Source: Ramazzottius varieornatus
Lineage: Eukaryota > Tardigrada > Eutardigrada > Parachela > Ramazzottiidae
Direction of reading: 5' to 3'
Length of the DNA stretch: 64,000 bases
Assembly (NCBI GenBank): GCA_001949185.1
Contig: BDGG01000002.1
Location: 8,851,990-8,915,989, forward strand
Positions 1 through 10,491 of the stretch are shown piece after piece; within the stretch, counting starts at the first letter, position 1; every line of letters begins with the position of its first letter. The position numbers were made by a program, and so were the translations under genes. The notes beneath the pieces are model-generated. The model had not been told where the DNA came from, did not search any database, and was given only the letters and a program-made list of their open reading frames with translations.

Positions 1-182
1 TCTGAAGACATTTCTATGCCTAGGCAAATTTCTATATACATATCTTGAAAAAAAACTTTGACAAATTTGAAGAAACATTTCAAAAGTAGAAATTAACTGC
101 AAGAGATAAATAGACTAAGATGCTATAGAGTGCATTAGTATCGAGCAAAGATGAAAATTCGATGGAAAAAGGAATGTTTTAG

Positions 183-2244
183 ATCCATCCATTTCGTACC
201 ATTCTTCGGACTTGCAAGATGACGCGTATCCTCGTCGAAAACAACGGCGTAACCGAACGACCTTCACGGTGCAGCAGTTGGAGGACCTGGAAGCGGCTTT
301 CACCCAGACGCACTACCCCGACGTCTTTACTCGCGAAGACCTGGCCATGAAGATCAACTTGACCGAAGCCCGCGTTCAGGTAGCTTCTTCATGATCATCG
401 ACTCTTGCCCAGTTCCCCACTTGATCGATGATCCATTCTTCATTGTACCCTTTGTATCGTCTACGGCACAGGTTTGGTTCCAAAATAGACGGGCCAAATG
501 GCGCAAGCACGAGAAGGGAAGTGACAAGAAGAAAGGTCAGGAGAAGGCCGAAGATGAGGCTTCGACAGGTGCTGACAGCAAAGAAGGCATGACGGCCGAT
601 GCCGACCTTGTCCGGCCTCAAGGAAGGAGAGCCAGCTCTGCCGAAAACGTCTCGGATACCAGCTCAGTTTCATCCTCTCTTTCCGACGGTAAAGCCTCTC
701 AACAACCGGCGGCGGCGGACCATCCGCAGCAAGAGCCGCTTGATGTCTCAACCAAAGAGGAACACGTCTCCTTGGTCCAAGCACAGAGAACCTCCAGGTA
801 CACTCCTTCCTTTTCAAGCTCCATGATGATTGCATGTTTGTGTCGTGCACTGCTCCCTCAATCTTCTCCCTAAAAACAAAATTAAAGTTCTCCCTGGCTG
901 AGGAACTCGATAGTCCAGCGCACTATTACCGGGCCATCAGCTAGTAAAGCGCTTGTACTTTATATATATTGATAGCAGTTTTGCCTTTCCGCTTGATAAT
1001 ATGGTTGAGTTTCATTCGATTCAAACCTGCCGCGGGGTGTATCAAACTGGGTTTGGCCAGAATTGATCAGAGCATTTTCTGGGGGTGAAAATAAGACTAT
1101 TAGCGAAGAGGCGCTATATTGAGTTCATTTGCCTAATTGGCGGCTGGAGCTGTGAAAGCAACAAGATTAGCTCTTCGTTACAAATCAGTCAGATGTGACC
1201 GAAGGGATATTAATCTTTGATTACTCCATTAAGGGCAATTTTCTAATTTGGCCAATAAGCTGGAGACGGCGGCTTGATCCGCGCCCAGGCCGAGACCCAA
1301 TAAAAGGGCATAACTGTACTCGCATCCGAGTGCCATTCAAAGCAGATTGCTCTCTGCTCCACTGAATGTCGTTACATGTATAGCCGATATCATGATTAGG
1401 CTGAATAGACGCTCATCAAACCCTAGTCCGCTCCCCTGAGACCAGCCACCCTTTCTTCCCCAAAGTAAACATTTATTTCCAAAGTAAAACCCGCAACCTT
1501 CACCACAACACCAAGTGGCCACCTTCCCTCAAAACCATTCCTGGAAATTCTGGAAACCTACGTACAACAAGGCCGTGCAAAGTGCCACCTGTCGTTTCGT
1601 GATAAAAGAGGCCAAAGGTCATGAGAGCTCTCAGCTACACAATGACTTGGTTACGGAAACTTTGGGTTTTTGCAGGAAGCGGAACAAGGACCCTTCTCGT
1701 TCCACGTCGAGGTCTCCGTCTCGAGTGGAAACTGCAAGTTCCCCTTGCTCGCCAAAAATGGCCGCTAACATTCCCAGCAAGCCGCCCATCGGTACAGGCA
1801 CTTCTGTCGTGCACGTCACAAAGGGCGCAACGCTGCCACCATCGAGCACGGCCATCAATCATCCGCCGTCGTCGCGAGCCTTTCTCCTCTCGGCTCCGCC
1901 TGCAACGACAGCAGCGGCCATCAACATGGCCGCAGTTATGTCATTGGGAAGAGGCAAGTGCTGCACAGCTTATTTGTCAATGCAACTTTATGCAGTCCAT
2001 GATGCAGAACTGCAGACTGATTGCGTTTGCAGCACCGGACTTCCTCAATCACTATTTGGCCCATCGCGCTGCACCCTCCCTCTATCCCGCATTCCTGCGC
2101 TCACCCTTTGATACACTGGCCCAGTTGCAGCAACATCGTATGCTGATGGGTAACGCCGCGGCGGACCTCAAGTCCAGCAGCGTGGAGAACCTGCGAAGGA
2201 AAGCCAAGGAGCATTCCGAAGCACTGGAGAAAGCAAAGACCTGA
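183..2244 (+). CDS. DRGX: DRGX-type paired homeobox transcription factor (5' end outside window)
   Basis: Exons 183-379, 472-797, 1676-1953 and 2033-2244 join in phase; the first coding exon(s) lie left of the window. The homeodomain starts [20 protein letters not shown] and continues across the first visible intron into [16 protein letters not shown], the classic split between Q and V of helix 3. A Ser/Pro/Lys-rich linker follows. The last exon carries an OAR motif ([20 protein letters not shown]) close to the stop. Homeodomain plus OAR with this sequence is the DRGX pattern, known as a nuclear factor of sensory and interneuron development. The acceptor at 181-182 enters at codon position 2. 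The third visible intron (1954-2032) has a GC donor (AG|GCAAGT); the acceptor at 2032 is the one I found that keeps phase and leads into the OAR frame. DRGX is preferred over other paired-like classes because of QRRNRTTFT and [12 protein letters not shown]; the family call is strong, exact orthology less so. Confidence 0.88.
380..1675 (+). other. DRGX: Two visible GT-AG introns of the DRGX gene
   Basis: Intron 380-471 (92 bp) splits the homeodomain and intron 798-1675 (878 bp) follows the Ser/Gln-rich linker; the exon between them is 472-797. The long intron holds no convincing exon on either strand: its open frames lack recognisable motifs. Confidence 0.6.
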
Positions 2245-2705
2245 CTCGAGTCAACATAAATCTTCAAGCCCAATGTGCACTGGCCACCCTATATTATCCT
2301 ATCTTAGCTGCCGTTTCAGATGCGTCTACTTTTTACCGAAATTTATAAACCCACGCTTTTCTTCTACTTGTTTCGCTGACACCATGATGAAATGTTATCT
2401 GCTTAACAGTACCACAAATTCCTTTCACAAACTGAATGGTTTAAGAGAGCGTTAGCGTGGATCACAGACCAAAAACCCGAATCAACAAACTTGAGTTTGC
2501 TTACCATGTCATGTGGAGAGAGGCCAAAAATGAATATAGTCATCTATACAGAAAATGAAGTACGAGTACACGTGCACCTTGCCTACAATGACGCCCATGT
2601 TAGCCTATGTACAATTCGCGCGTCGTAAAACTAAATATATGAAAGGCAAGTAGCTCAACTGGTAAGAGATTAAGTGGCGCTTTTCAGTACAAACCTCACT
2701 ACCTC
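2245..2705. other. Spacer between DRGX and the RING gene
   Basis: The 461 bp hold the 3' untranslated region of DRGX and, on the opposite strand, that of the RING gene. The two genes converge here. I see no coding exon or clear repeat. Confidence 0.5.
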
Positions 2706-3752
2706 TTAGCGACTCAAGATTTTGAAGAGTACGAAAACAAATACCCCGAAGATGAGGACCCAGACACCGGAGTTGTTATCCTGCTCCTGCCGCTGCTGGT
2801 TTCCTGTGCCGTTTCCGCCAGCGAAATCCGATGAGCGCGGAAATCCATCGGTCGAGTCGGCGGAGGCGCGACTGGATCCGAACCAGCCACTCCGACCTAC
2901 AAAACCCTTCATCAGCTTGTGCTTATGTTTAGACTTTATAACAAAGTCAGCTAGCCCATCCGAAATCTGGAAATGCCTTTCTCTACCGCCGACCAGACAA
3001 TTGCTGCATTCCTGTTTTCAACATGCCGTTCGGCGCTCATGATAAGGAACCCTGTCAGACGTGTACGATAAGCGACGCGGTGAACCGGAGCGTTTTGAAA
3101 AGTTGCCGTACGATTTGACGATGGCGAGCCACACGGTACAACCCGAAGGTGCACCATACAGCTTAATCCGCGCATGACGTCACCGTAACCATGTTCTCAA
3201 AGCGGTAACTCAGTAAAACTCCAAAGCATGCAAACGTGACCTAAAGTTTTCTTACTTGTTCCACCTTTGATCGCACTGCTGCGCTCAGCGTCCGGATTCT
3301 TCTCACAACTCTGCTCATGATCTTTGATCTGTTCCACGGACAGCACCTCCCGACATCCGCTGTTCCAGAATTGGCATTTGATGCGCAACCTATCCAGCAC
3401 GATCTGCCGGGCTCTGTTGGGTCGAGTTGGCTTAACAGTCACCTGTGTCAACAAGTTATCTAGTCAACAACAACAACAAGTCAACAAGTCATCCAGATAG
3501 CAGTCACCTGAGTCCGATCCAGCGGACACACTCGTTCTCCCGATACGAATGCTTCTCGTAAACATAGTGTACAGAAGACATGCTGGCATCCTCGAAGCTA
3601 CAAGCAGGCTGGAATAAGTGAATGCGGAGCTGTCCGGATGTAGAGAGAAAACGTACCTCTAAAGGTTTGTCCAATACGTCCAGACATATTGGACAAATAA
3701 CCAGTTCGTGGTCCACAGTATCCGGCACAAAACGTTCGGTATCAATACCCAT
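2706..3752 (-). CDS. Small RING E3 ubiquitin ligase, NRDP1/RNF151-like, with C-terminal membrane anchor
   Basis: Exons 3752-3657, 3597-3508, 3442-3256 and 2896-2706 join in phase to about 187 residues. The start MGIDTERF resembles the opening of NRDP1-type proteins. The RING is split over exons 1 and 2: CPICLDVL, then CQHVFCTLC, then CPLDRTQ. Exon 3 has the adjoining segment (RLRIKCQFWNSGCREVLSVE) with the C..C...H...C spacing of the first SIAH/TRAF-type finger in NRDP1. The protein then departs from the family: instead of further fingers or a substrate domain, exon 4 is Ser/Gly-rich and ends in a hydrophobic stretch (VWVLIFGVFVFVLFKIL) only two residues from the stop, as in tail-anchored proteins. 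Role inferred: a membrane-tethered ubiquitin ligase. NRDP1 orthology is not claimed; a lineage-specific relative is likely. Confidence 0.78.
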
Positions 3753-5093
3753 CCTATAGCCGAGAATTTAGACCTAACCAGTTGATACACTTCTCCTGCT
3801 TCGACGGAAATCAGAGATCCGAGGGAGATATTCCAATAAAATCTAACTGCCCTTACGGCGTGCCAGAACATACGATAGTTCTGCCAGGCCGCTAGGCGGC
3901 GAGATTTCGGAAATGAAGACGGCAAATTTGATTGGCTTTCGGCAAGCTTAAAATTTCAATGGGAAGACCAGCCCACCCGTACAACGAGCCAGCCCACAGT
4001 GCAGTCGGTTGTACGCACGCACCGGGTGCGTACAGCAGTGTGGACACAACACCCAGTCAAAATTTGTTCGGTTTGGAAAGCCTTGTTCGTACCACAGATT
4101 TGAGGATTTCAAATCAATTAGTTTGCGTTGTATGCATGAGTGCGTTGGACTGCACATGCAGGTGCACGTCGCAGCGCGCTGATTTTATGTCACGTGAGCT
4201 TCCCCAGCTTCCCCACGCACCGTCCCCATTTCCGGCTTCTCTACAGGCCGCTAAGTTAGCTCGCTTCGCTTCTCCCCGTTCGCAATCGCATGCGAAAGGA
4301 TACTGTATACTCTCCCGAATTCACGTACGTCACTCCATTCAGAGTCTAAAAACTAGAGAAAGAGTTCTCATACGGTGACCATAACAGTCTGAATCAGTGA
4401 CTTACGTGAATTTCGGGAGAGCATACAGTAGATTCTACAGTGCTGAAAATGCATCTCTTCAGGGGGTCACGCGACGTAAGTTACCATTGACTAATGTTAT
4501 AAGACCACCTGACTGCCGGAAGGGATGCATTCTCAACAGTGTATACTCTCTAGCAATAGTTTTGTGCTTTAACTTTGTCGGCGTTATGAAGACAAGGCTA
4601 CACTGATGAGATGTTGGCCTTCATGCCAAATCAATCAACATATAGACAAATACAGTCCTACATCCGAGATGCGACAGTTGCTTCTTCCGCGACCGAACAT
4701 CAATTTCGCATGGGACGGCTCGCCAAATGCCGAGCAACACGATCAGCTGATTAACGATTTGTTCGAGCTTGATTTGATCAAGTAATCAAGCATGTGTCCG
4801 CAGCTGATCAGTCTCGGGCGAACAGTGTGGTGGGTAGGCTGGTGAAAATATGAACCGTCGTTTATACCGCTGCCGGTTGTACGTACAGCGTTGAGAGAGT
4901 TGGGTTTCTTCCCAAAGACACCGTGGCTGTATGCCAACGTGTTGCTGGAACATTCGAAAAAGCAGTCGTTGCCGGCGTTAAATTTTCTCTCAGTTGCAAA
5001 GTTTGCCGATGCGCATTCTTGACAGTTCGAATAGGTTCGCCATTTGCGTTCGTCTCTTTCCTTTCAGTTTAAGCTTGCTTCTTCTCTGCAAAG
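3753..5093. other. Intergenic region with one MITE
   Basis: Divergent spacer between the RING gene and the glycine-rich gene, holding both presumptive promoters. The recognisable content is the inverted-repeat element at 4301-4430. The open frame at 3932-4378 is rejected as noise: no motif and it runs through the element. Confidence 0.5.
4301..4430. mobile_element. MITE, 130 bp, TA-flanked (family A copy 1)
   Basis: Left end TACTGTATACTCTCCCGAAT and right end, read on the other strand, TACTGTATGCTCTCCCGAAA continue as inverted repeats into TTCACGTA. Both ends finish on TA, the target duplicated by Tc1/mariner-type elements. No coding capacity. A longer relative sits at 43260-43673. Confidence 0.8.
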
Positions 5094-8000
5094 ATGTCGT
5101 GGGGACAAGGGGGACAAGGCCAGAGCGGCCCCCAGCTGGGATCCGGCGGTGTCTCTGGATATGCATACGGAATGGGTAGCCAGGGTGGCTATGGATCGCA
5201 AGGAGGATCGTGGCCTTCGCTGGGAAACCAGGGACAATCGCAAGGATACCATGGATATGGACCAGGATCATATGGTCAAAGCGGAAGTAAGCTGGTTGGC
5301 GTAGATTTGCACACTCTTTCACGCCCTCGCATGCGCTCAGCCGTGCGTTCGATGTAGTGCGCGAGTATGTAGGTGCATGACAGAGGGGTCGGTTTTCTCA
5401 GTCACTTGGCTTCTGATGCCTGATGGAGTTTTTCCTGTATTTGCAGATCAGGGTCAGAGCGGATGGGGCAACAGTAATCAGGGTCAGTCAGGTTGGGGAA
5501 GCAGTAGCCAAGGACAGCAAGGATGGGGACAACAAGGAGGATATGGAGAAGGGATGCAGGGAGGATATGGTGGAAGTACTGTAATGCTTCATGAACTTCG
5601 CGAAGCACGTCATCATACACGTACAGTTGAACCCCGGTCCGAAAATTTTGCCCTACCAACCCCCTAAGGGATGTTTCGCGCGTATAGTGACCTTCTTCGC
5701 GAAGTTCATGCAGCATTACAGTAAGTGCTTTAGTGGGCGTTGATGAATGGTTTTAAAAATACTTCTTTCTCCGGTGTTTTATTCATCTTTTGGGACCTTC
5801 CCGCGGTCAGGTGGCCTAATATTCTCCTTATCCTTGCAGACCAAGGCCAGTCTGGACAAAGCGGATGGGGCCAAAGCGGAAATCAAGGTGGCGGAAGTGA
5901 GCAAACCCTTTTCGTACTCCATCGTATTTATAGTTCATCGACTTTCTGGTTTCTTGGTGAACCACTAGTTTTATCTCCAAGAGGAAGTTTCAAAAAGATT
6001 CTGATGTTGGTATTCTTGCCTTTGCAGACCAAGGCCAAGGTGGTTGGGGCCAAGGTAAGTTGGCGAGCTAGTACATGCATATTTTTTGGGAAACTTAATA
6101 GCTATCTTCGAAGCTATTCCCTCTTTCTTCAGTTTTCAATTTTAATGGTAGTTTATTCTTCTAGGTCAACAAGGCCATGGCTGGGGTAGCAATGGTGAAT
6201 GTAAGTTCGAACACCCACTAAGATTTTGAGTACAGATGTCGCTGCGAGGTTAAGTGGCGCACTTCGGCTGGGTTATCCCAGCCGAAAGTGCGCAACAAGA
6301 GGCAATCAAATTTTCCATTGATGACAGTAATTGGACTTGCTTTGACACAAGTGTACGTAGTAGTCTTCTTCTGTTTTCGCAGATCAAAGCGGCGGTTACA
6401 ACAATCAACAAGGCGGTGACGCAAGTAAGCTCGTTTATACTCGAAGTTGTTCTCGGTTTTGTCAAATACATTTTGTCCAGCGGATGCTTCTTCGATGGCG
6501 AATATCGGTTGAACAGAGTGACTTCGGAAAGACAACCTGACAATTTTGTCTTTAGTAGATCGAGGCGGACAAGGTAGACAAGGAGGTTTCGGTGGTGGCG
6601 GTGATCAAGGTGGTCGTAACCGTTCGGGATCGTTCGGTCGAGGTCGACGAGGCTCCTTCGGACAGGGTGGAGGACAACAGGGCGGACAACAAGGAAGACA
6701 GCAGGGAGGTAACCAGCAAGGTGGTGGCGGCGGAATGGGTGGCTGGACCAAGGCCATGATGGACAACCACGCCAACCAGCGGAACCCCAACAACTGGAGA
6801 TGGCACAAGGACCACGGCGACCTGCCTCCACAGTGGCGTCCGGATCACCCCTGGAGAAGTCAGCAAGGAGGGCAGCAGGATGGACAACAAGGAGGTAACC
6901 AGCAGGGAGGTGGAGGTGGCCAGCAGCAAGGAGGCCAAGGAGGTAATCAGGGCGGACGCGGTCGCTCCGGAAGCTTCGGCCGAGGACGACGTGGTAGCTT
7001 CGGCCAAGGAGGTGGTAACCAGCAAGGCGGTGGCGGTGGCGGCCAGCAAAGCGGTGGCGGTGGCGGCCAGCAAGGTGGAAGTAAGTTTAATTGTTCGTTT
7101 CTACGAAATTTTTTACAGACGCTTCGAATAGTGTGTACCGACACGGCTTTGTCAACCGTATTCATTAGAAGGCAAAGTTTAACTTGCGACTTGCGAGCTA
7201 TTATTTACGTTCAACATTGAAAGTGCAGTTTTTTGGGAGATTCGGACTTGTGACTGAGAAGACAGCGTTGCTGTTTTGTGGTAACGATTGATACTTTTCT
7301 GCAGATCAACAAGGAGGAGGAGGAAATCAGCAAGGCGGCGGCCAGGGCCGAGGAGGAAGTAAGTTTAGACAAGAAAATAAAGTCCTCATTGGATTCGATT
7401 ACTGATACGATTCGATTACTGATACTGCAATCTAGCTTTCCCGAAGCAACGACTCGTTTCAAACGAGTCATCTACGGCTAAGAGCTATCAGCACTCGACA
7501 TGAACAAAGAAATGAATGTCTTGCTAGGGATCTAAGGAATCTTTCTTTCCGTTGGTCCTCTTCAGTTTACTCTGTTGAATTAACAGGGTTGAGTTCTACC
7601 TTTAATCTTATTTTGTAGATCAGGGCGGCCAACAGAACGGCGGCCAAGGACAAGGAGGAAGTAAGTTTTACTACGTCTGCCTTTTCTTTTGCTCGTCTTT
7701 AGAGGAATCTCATTTTATTCGATGAGTTGCGTTTCATCAGCAGAACATGCTGTGACTGAGTACTTTTGTAGACCAAGGTGGCCGCGGACGGTCTGGAAGT
7801 TTCGGCCGAGGACGACGTGGAAGCTTCGGTCAAGGAGGTGGTCAGCAGGGTGGTGGTAACCAGCAAGGCGGCGGTCAAGGACAAGGACAAGGTAGGCAAG
7901 GCTCCTGTCATTCTTTCCACAGGAATGAGGCTCACTGGCTGAGCTCTGGTATTCTTTGAAGGTAACAATCAAGGAGGCCAGGGCGGGCAAGGGAACCAGA

Positions 8001-8250
8001 ATTCCGGTGGTGGATTCTGGGGTAGCAGTGTGGGTTACCAGGCTGGTCAGGGACAGGGAGGTAGCCAAGGCGGAAACCAGGGAGGACGAGGTCGATCTGG
8101 TAGTTTCGGCCAAGGAGGAGGATTTCAGGGTGGCGGGGGAAACCAGTCTGGCAACCAAGGTACCAAGAAGCAACTCACCAGATTTCAGTCTCTCAATTAA
8201 GCTTTGCTGAATTTGCAGGTGGCAACCAGGGAGGACGTGGAAACCAGTGA
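5094..8250 (+). CDS. Glycine/glutamine-rich RGG-like repeat protein, 12 exons
   Basis: Exons 5094-5286, 5447-5575, 5840-5896, 6028-6054, 6165-6200, 6383-6424, 6559-7080, 7305-7358, 7619-7660, 7772-7891, 7962-8159 and 8219-8250 give 483 residues. Every intron is phase 1 and most exons end GGAA or CAAG before the donor and reopen with codons reading NQG/NQQG. The N-terminus is QSGWG/GYG-rich. The large exon has RSGSFGRGRRGSFGQGG, recurring in later exons, around a unique insert (GGWTKAMMDNHANQRNPNNW... to ...PDHPW). No signal peptide, membrane helix or RNA-recognition fold is visible. The composition resembles prion-like, RNA-associated low-complexity proteins, but function is unknown. Symmetrical exons suggest growth by exon duplication. 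The start of exon 7 could be 6556 instead of 6559; both keep frame. Confidence 0.78.
5577..5723. mobile_element. MITE, 147 bp, inserted in a 5' splice site
   Basis: Terminal inverted repeats begin TACTGTAATGCTTCATGAAC on the left and TACTGTAATGCTGCATGAAC on the right (other strand), continuing through TTCGCGAAG. It interrupts the donor of intron 2 of the glycine-rich gene: exon ending GGAA, then G-TA[element]TA-AGTGC. Removing the element and one TA restores GTAAGT. Confidence 0.85.
6257..6293. repeat. Near-perfect hairpin in an intron
   Basis: GCGCACTTCGGCTGGG, a TTAT loop, then CCCAGCCGAAAGTGCGC: a stem of 16 pairs with one bulged base inside intron 5 of the glycine-rich gene. Function unknown; it may be the remains of a foldback element. 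Confidence 0.6.
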
Positions 8251-8547
8251 AGGCTTCTTCGAGGTTGCAGGTTGCCAGAGTTTAGTTGAAGAACCAATCT
8301 GACGTGATAGTCTACCAGTGTTCCGCGGTTTTGCCTGGAGCTTTGCCTGGTGTCTCCTTCCTTTTCTAAAGTCTCTAATGGCAGATTATTTTCCCATCTT
8401 TTTTTAACGCGCGCGATATGTCACCTCGTAACTTGACAGTTGTTTATACATTGTTGGATGTTGGAAGAAAGTTAAGTTAAACTGCCGTTATCAGAAGGAA
8501 CGAACGTGCTTTCGCGTAAAACTCTCGGAGTTTGTACGTGTACTATA
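8251..8547. other. 3' flank of the glycine-rich gene
   Basis: Untranslated and intergenic DNA up to the TAA-type microsatellite that ends the neighbouring retrotransposon. Nothing else seen. Confidence 0.4.
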
Positions 8548-8582
8548 ATAATAATAAGAATAATAATAATAATAATAATAAA
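8548..8582. repeat. (AAT)n microsatellite
   Basis: About 35 bp of AAT repeats with one AAG interruption, at the 3' end of the minus-strand retrotransposon, so most likely its tail. Confidence 0.85.
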
Positions 8583-10064
8583 CAACCTTTATTCTGTTCG
8601 AATGCTAGCCAAGCTTAGCGCTGTATGAACAAAATTGGAAGAAGTGAGGCAAGAGCGCCAGGAGAAGAAGCGACAACAACAGCACAAATTCTTTTTCGTT
8701 TTCTTTTCTAAGAATAGCAAGATTTAAACTAGCAGCACCGCGTCGATATGATTTCTGCACCACTTAGAATTTGAAAAATTCGGAGCGTCAACATAGTACT
8801 TGAAAGTCCCAAAGGTATTCAAATCTACAGCACTAGGGCAGAACAAACAGTCTTTCAGCATGGCTTCGGCGATGTAAGCAAATGAGCCGATGGTGGAATC
8901 AAGAAGGGAACGTGAAGAGGCGGCCACCGAAACTGGACTCAACATCAAGGCTTTGTCTTGGCTACGGGTTCTTAGGTTCTGGCATGGCAGGACAATTCTC
9001 TCAGCTGGTGTTCCTTGGCGAAATCTCCGTTCCAGATCTTCCAGGCATTTACCAGAATCCTCGCACATCGTCGATGTCACAATGGTTTCCACCCTACTTC
9101 TCGGAGGTGCTGATGGTATCGTTTGAAGTCCAGGCCGTAGCTTTGGTCTTCTTTTTCTACTGGGCTAAGACGAATGCTCCGAAGGAACTTCTTTTGAATC
9201 GATTCGAGCTGCTTTTGTAGGCTCTTGGTGGTGGTGAACCAGGAGGAGGGTGCGTAGTCGGCAATCGATCGAACCAAGGATGTGGAGAGAAGTTGTTTCA
9301 CTGCTCCATAGCGCTTAGGAAATAGTCCATTAATACCGTAAAGTCTCTGCCTGCACTTTGCCGTAACTTTGTCCACCTGTGCTGTCCACTCCATCTTGGT
9401 CGAGAACTTGGCACCCAAACATTCAGCTTCGCTCACCAATGGAATCTTTCCCCTGTTGATCGTATAGCTGCCACTTGGCACCCACTTTCTTCATCTTATT
9501 TGATATGCGCAGATGCTGGGACTTTTCAGGATTCAGCTCAAGGCCAGTTTCTCTGCACCAGTCTTCAAGTCTCTGCAGGTCTTGTTGGAGCAAGGTACAA
9601 TCTTCTTTGCTTTTGATATTCCGCCATGGCAGAATGTCATCTGCGTACTGCATCACGGTGCACTAAATTCTTTTTGGCAGGTTGTTCACAGCAATGATGA
9701 ACAGGATCGGGCCAAGAACCGAGCCTTGCGGGACACCAGACGGGACAACGCACTCTGAAGAGAAGTGTCCACCGCCAGTCACTTTCTGACTTCTTCCGCG
9801 CAGGTAGTCGGACAGTAGGTCTTTCAGCCCGCCTTGGACTCCATGGCTGATGAGGCTGGTGACGATGGTAGAGTGCGGAAGTTTGTCGAAGGCTTTAAAT
9901 AGAACGGTTCTGTGAGGAATGAAAAAGGTGTTCCTTGGCCTCGTGACGTATTTTTGGACTGCGCCCGATACGAGGGAACTGGAACATGGAGTCCTTCGTC
10001 CGCGGAATGTGAGAGCCTTTCTTCTGCGCGTATGATTAAGTTGCCACTCCCGTTCACTTTGCAA
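8548..10064 (-). mobile_element. 5'-truncated, inactive non-LTR retrotransposon (RT fragment)
   Basis: Read on the minus strand, broken frames encode reverse-transcriptase motifs: FKAFDKLPHS, then SGVPQGSVLGPILFIIAVNN, then MQYADDIL with the YADD active site, then a thumb-like tail (SLVRSIADYAPSSW). The copy is dead: an in-frame stop lies between LPKRI and the YADD block (about 9663-9665) and a frameshift lies near 9480. The endonuclease and 5' part are missing. The 3' end shows AATAAA-like sequence followed by a (TTA)n tail (plus-strand AAT repeat, 8548-8582), as in several non-LTR clades. Clade not assigned; CR1/L2/Jockey-like by motif impression only. Confidence 0.85.
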
Positions 10065-10491
10065 CTGTAGCTACGGCCTTGCTCCGCCCCTTTCGTGACG
10101 TGTAACTACATTTTGCTTTCCGTAGCTCCCCTTATTTTCGAAAAATAGCATAATCGGAGTTACGGTTGGCTAGCATTGGGAAGCATGGTGGCTGCCCAAC
10201 TATTCAAAGTTCTGATCAGCTGCTGCGCTTATGAGTGACGTTGCAACTCATCTTAGCTACAGTGGGACTTTCATCTGGCGGTGGCAACTTAATGTCTGTA
10301 ATCTCTATATTTAATGTTACGAGCTGCGTCAAGTATCGAGATGGTGCATGCCCACTGTTTGCTAAACGGCTGATTGATGGCTCAGTTTTTCTCTTGATTG
10401 ATGTTGCATTCATTCAAGTTAGTTTTGTGGTCTTCATCCCGCTATCGTGGAACTTTTCTTCCTTCTTCCGAGGTTCTCTACTTCTGGTATA
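10065..10491. other. Upstream region of MRPL9
   Basis: No exon recognised. The open frame 10235-10492 on the plus strand has no family motif. Presumed promoter of MRPL9. Confidence 0.4.

Noticed and set aside
3932-4378. 148-codon plus-strand frame upstream of the glycine-rich gene
   Set aside because: No motif, overlaps the MITE at 4301-4430 and ends in it; composition looks like noncoding DNA.
6552-7073. Long Ser/Thr/Leu-rich minus-strand frame (173 codons)
   Set aside because: It is the antisense shadow of the repetitive glycine-rich exon; the repeats keep the opposite frame open.
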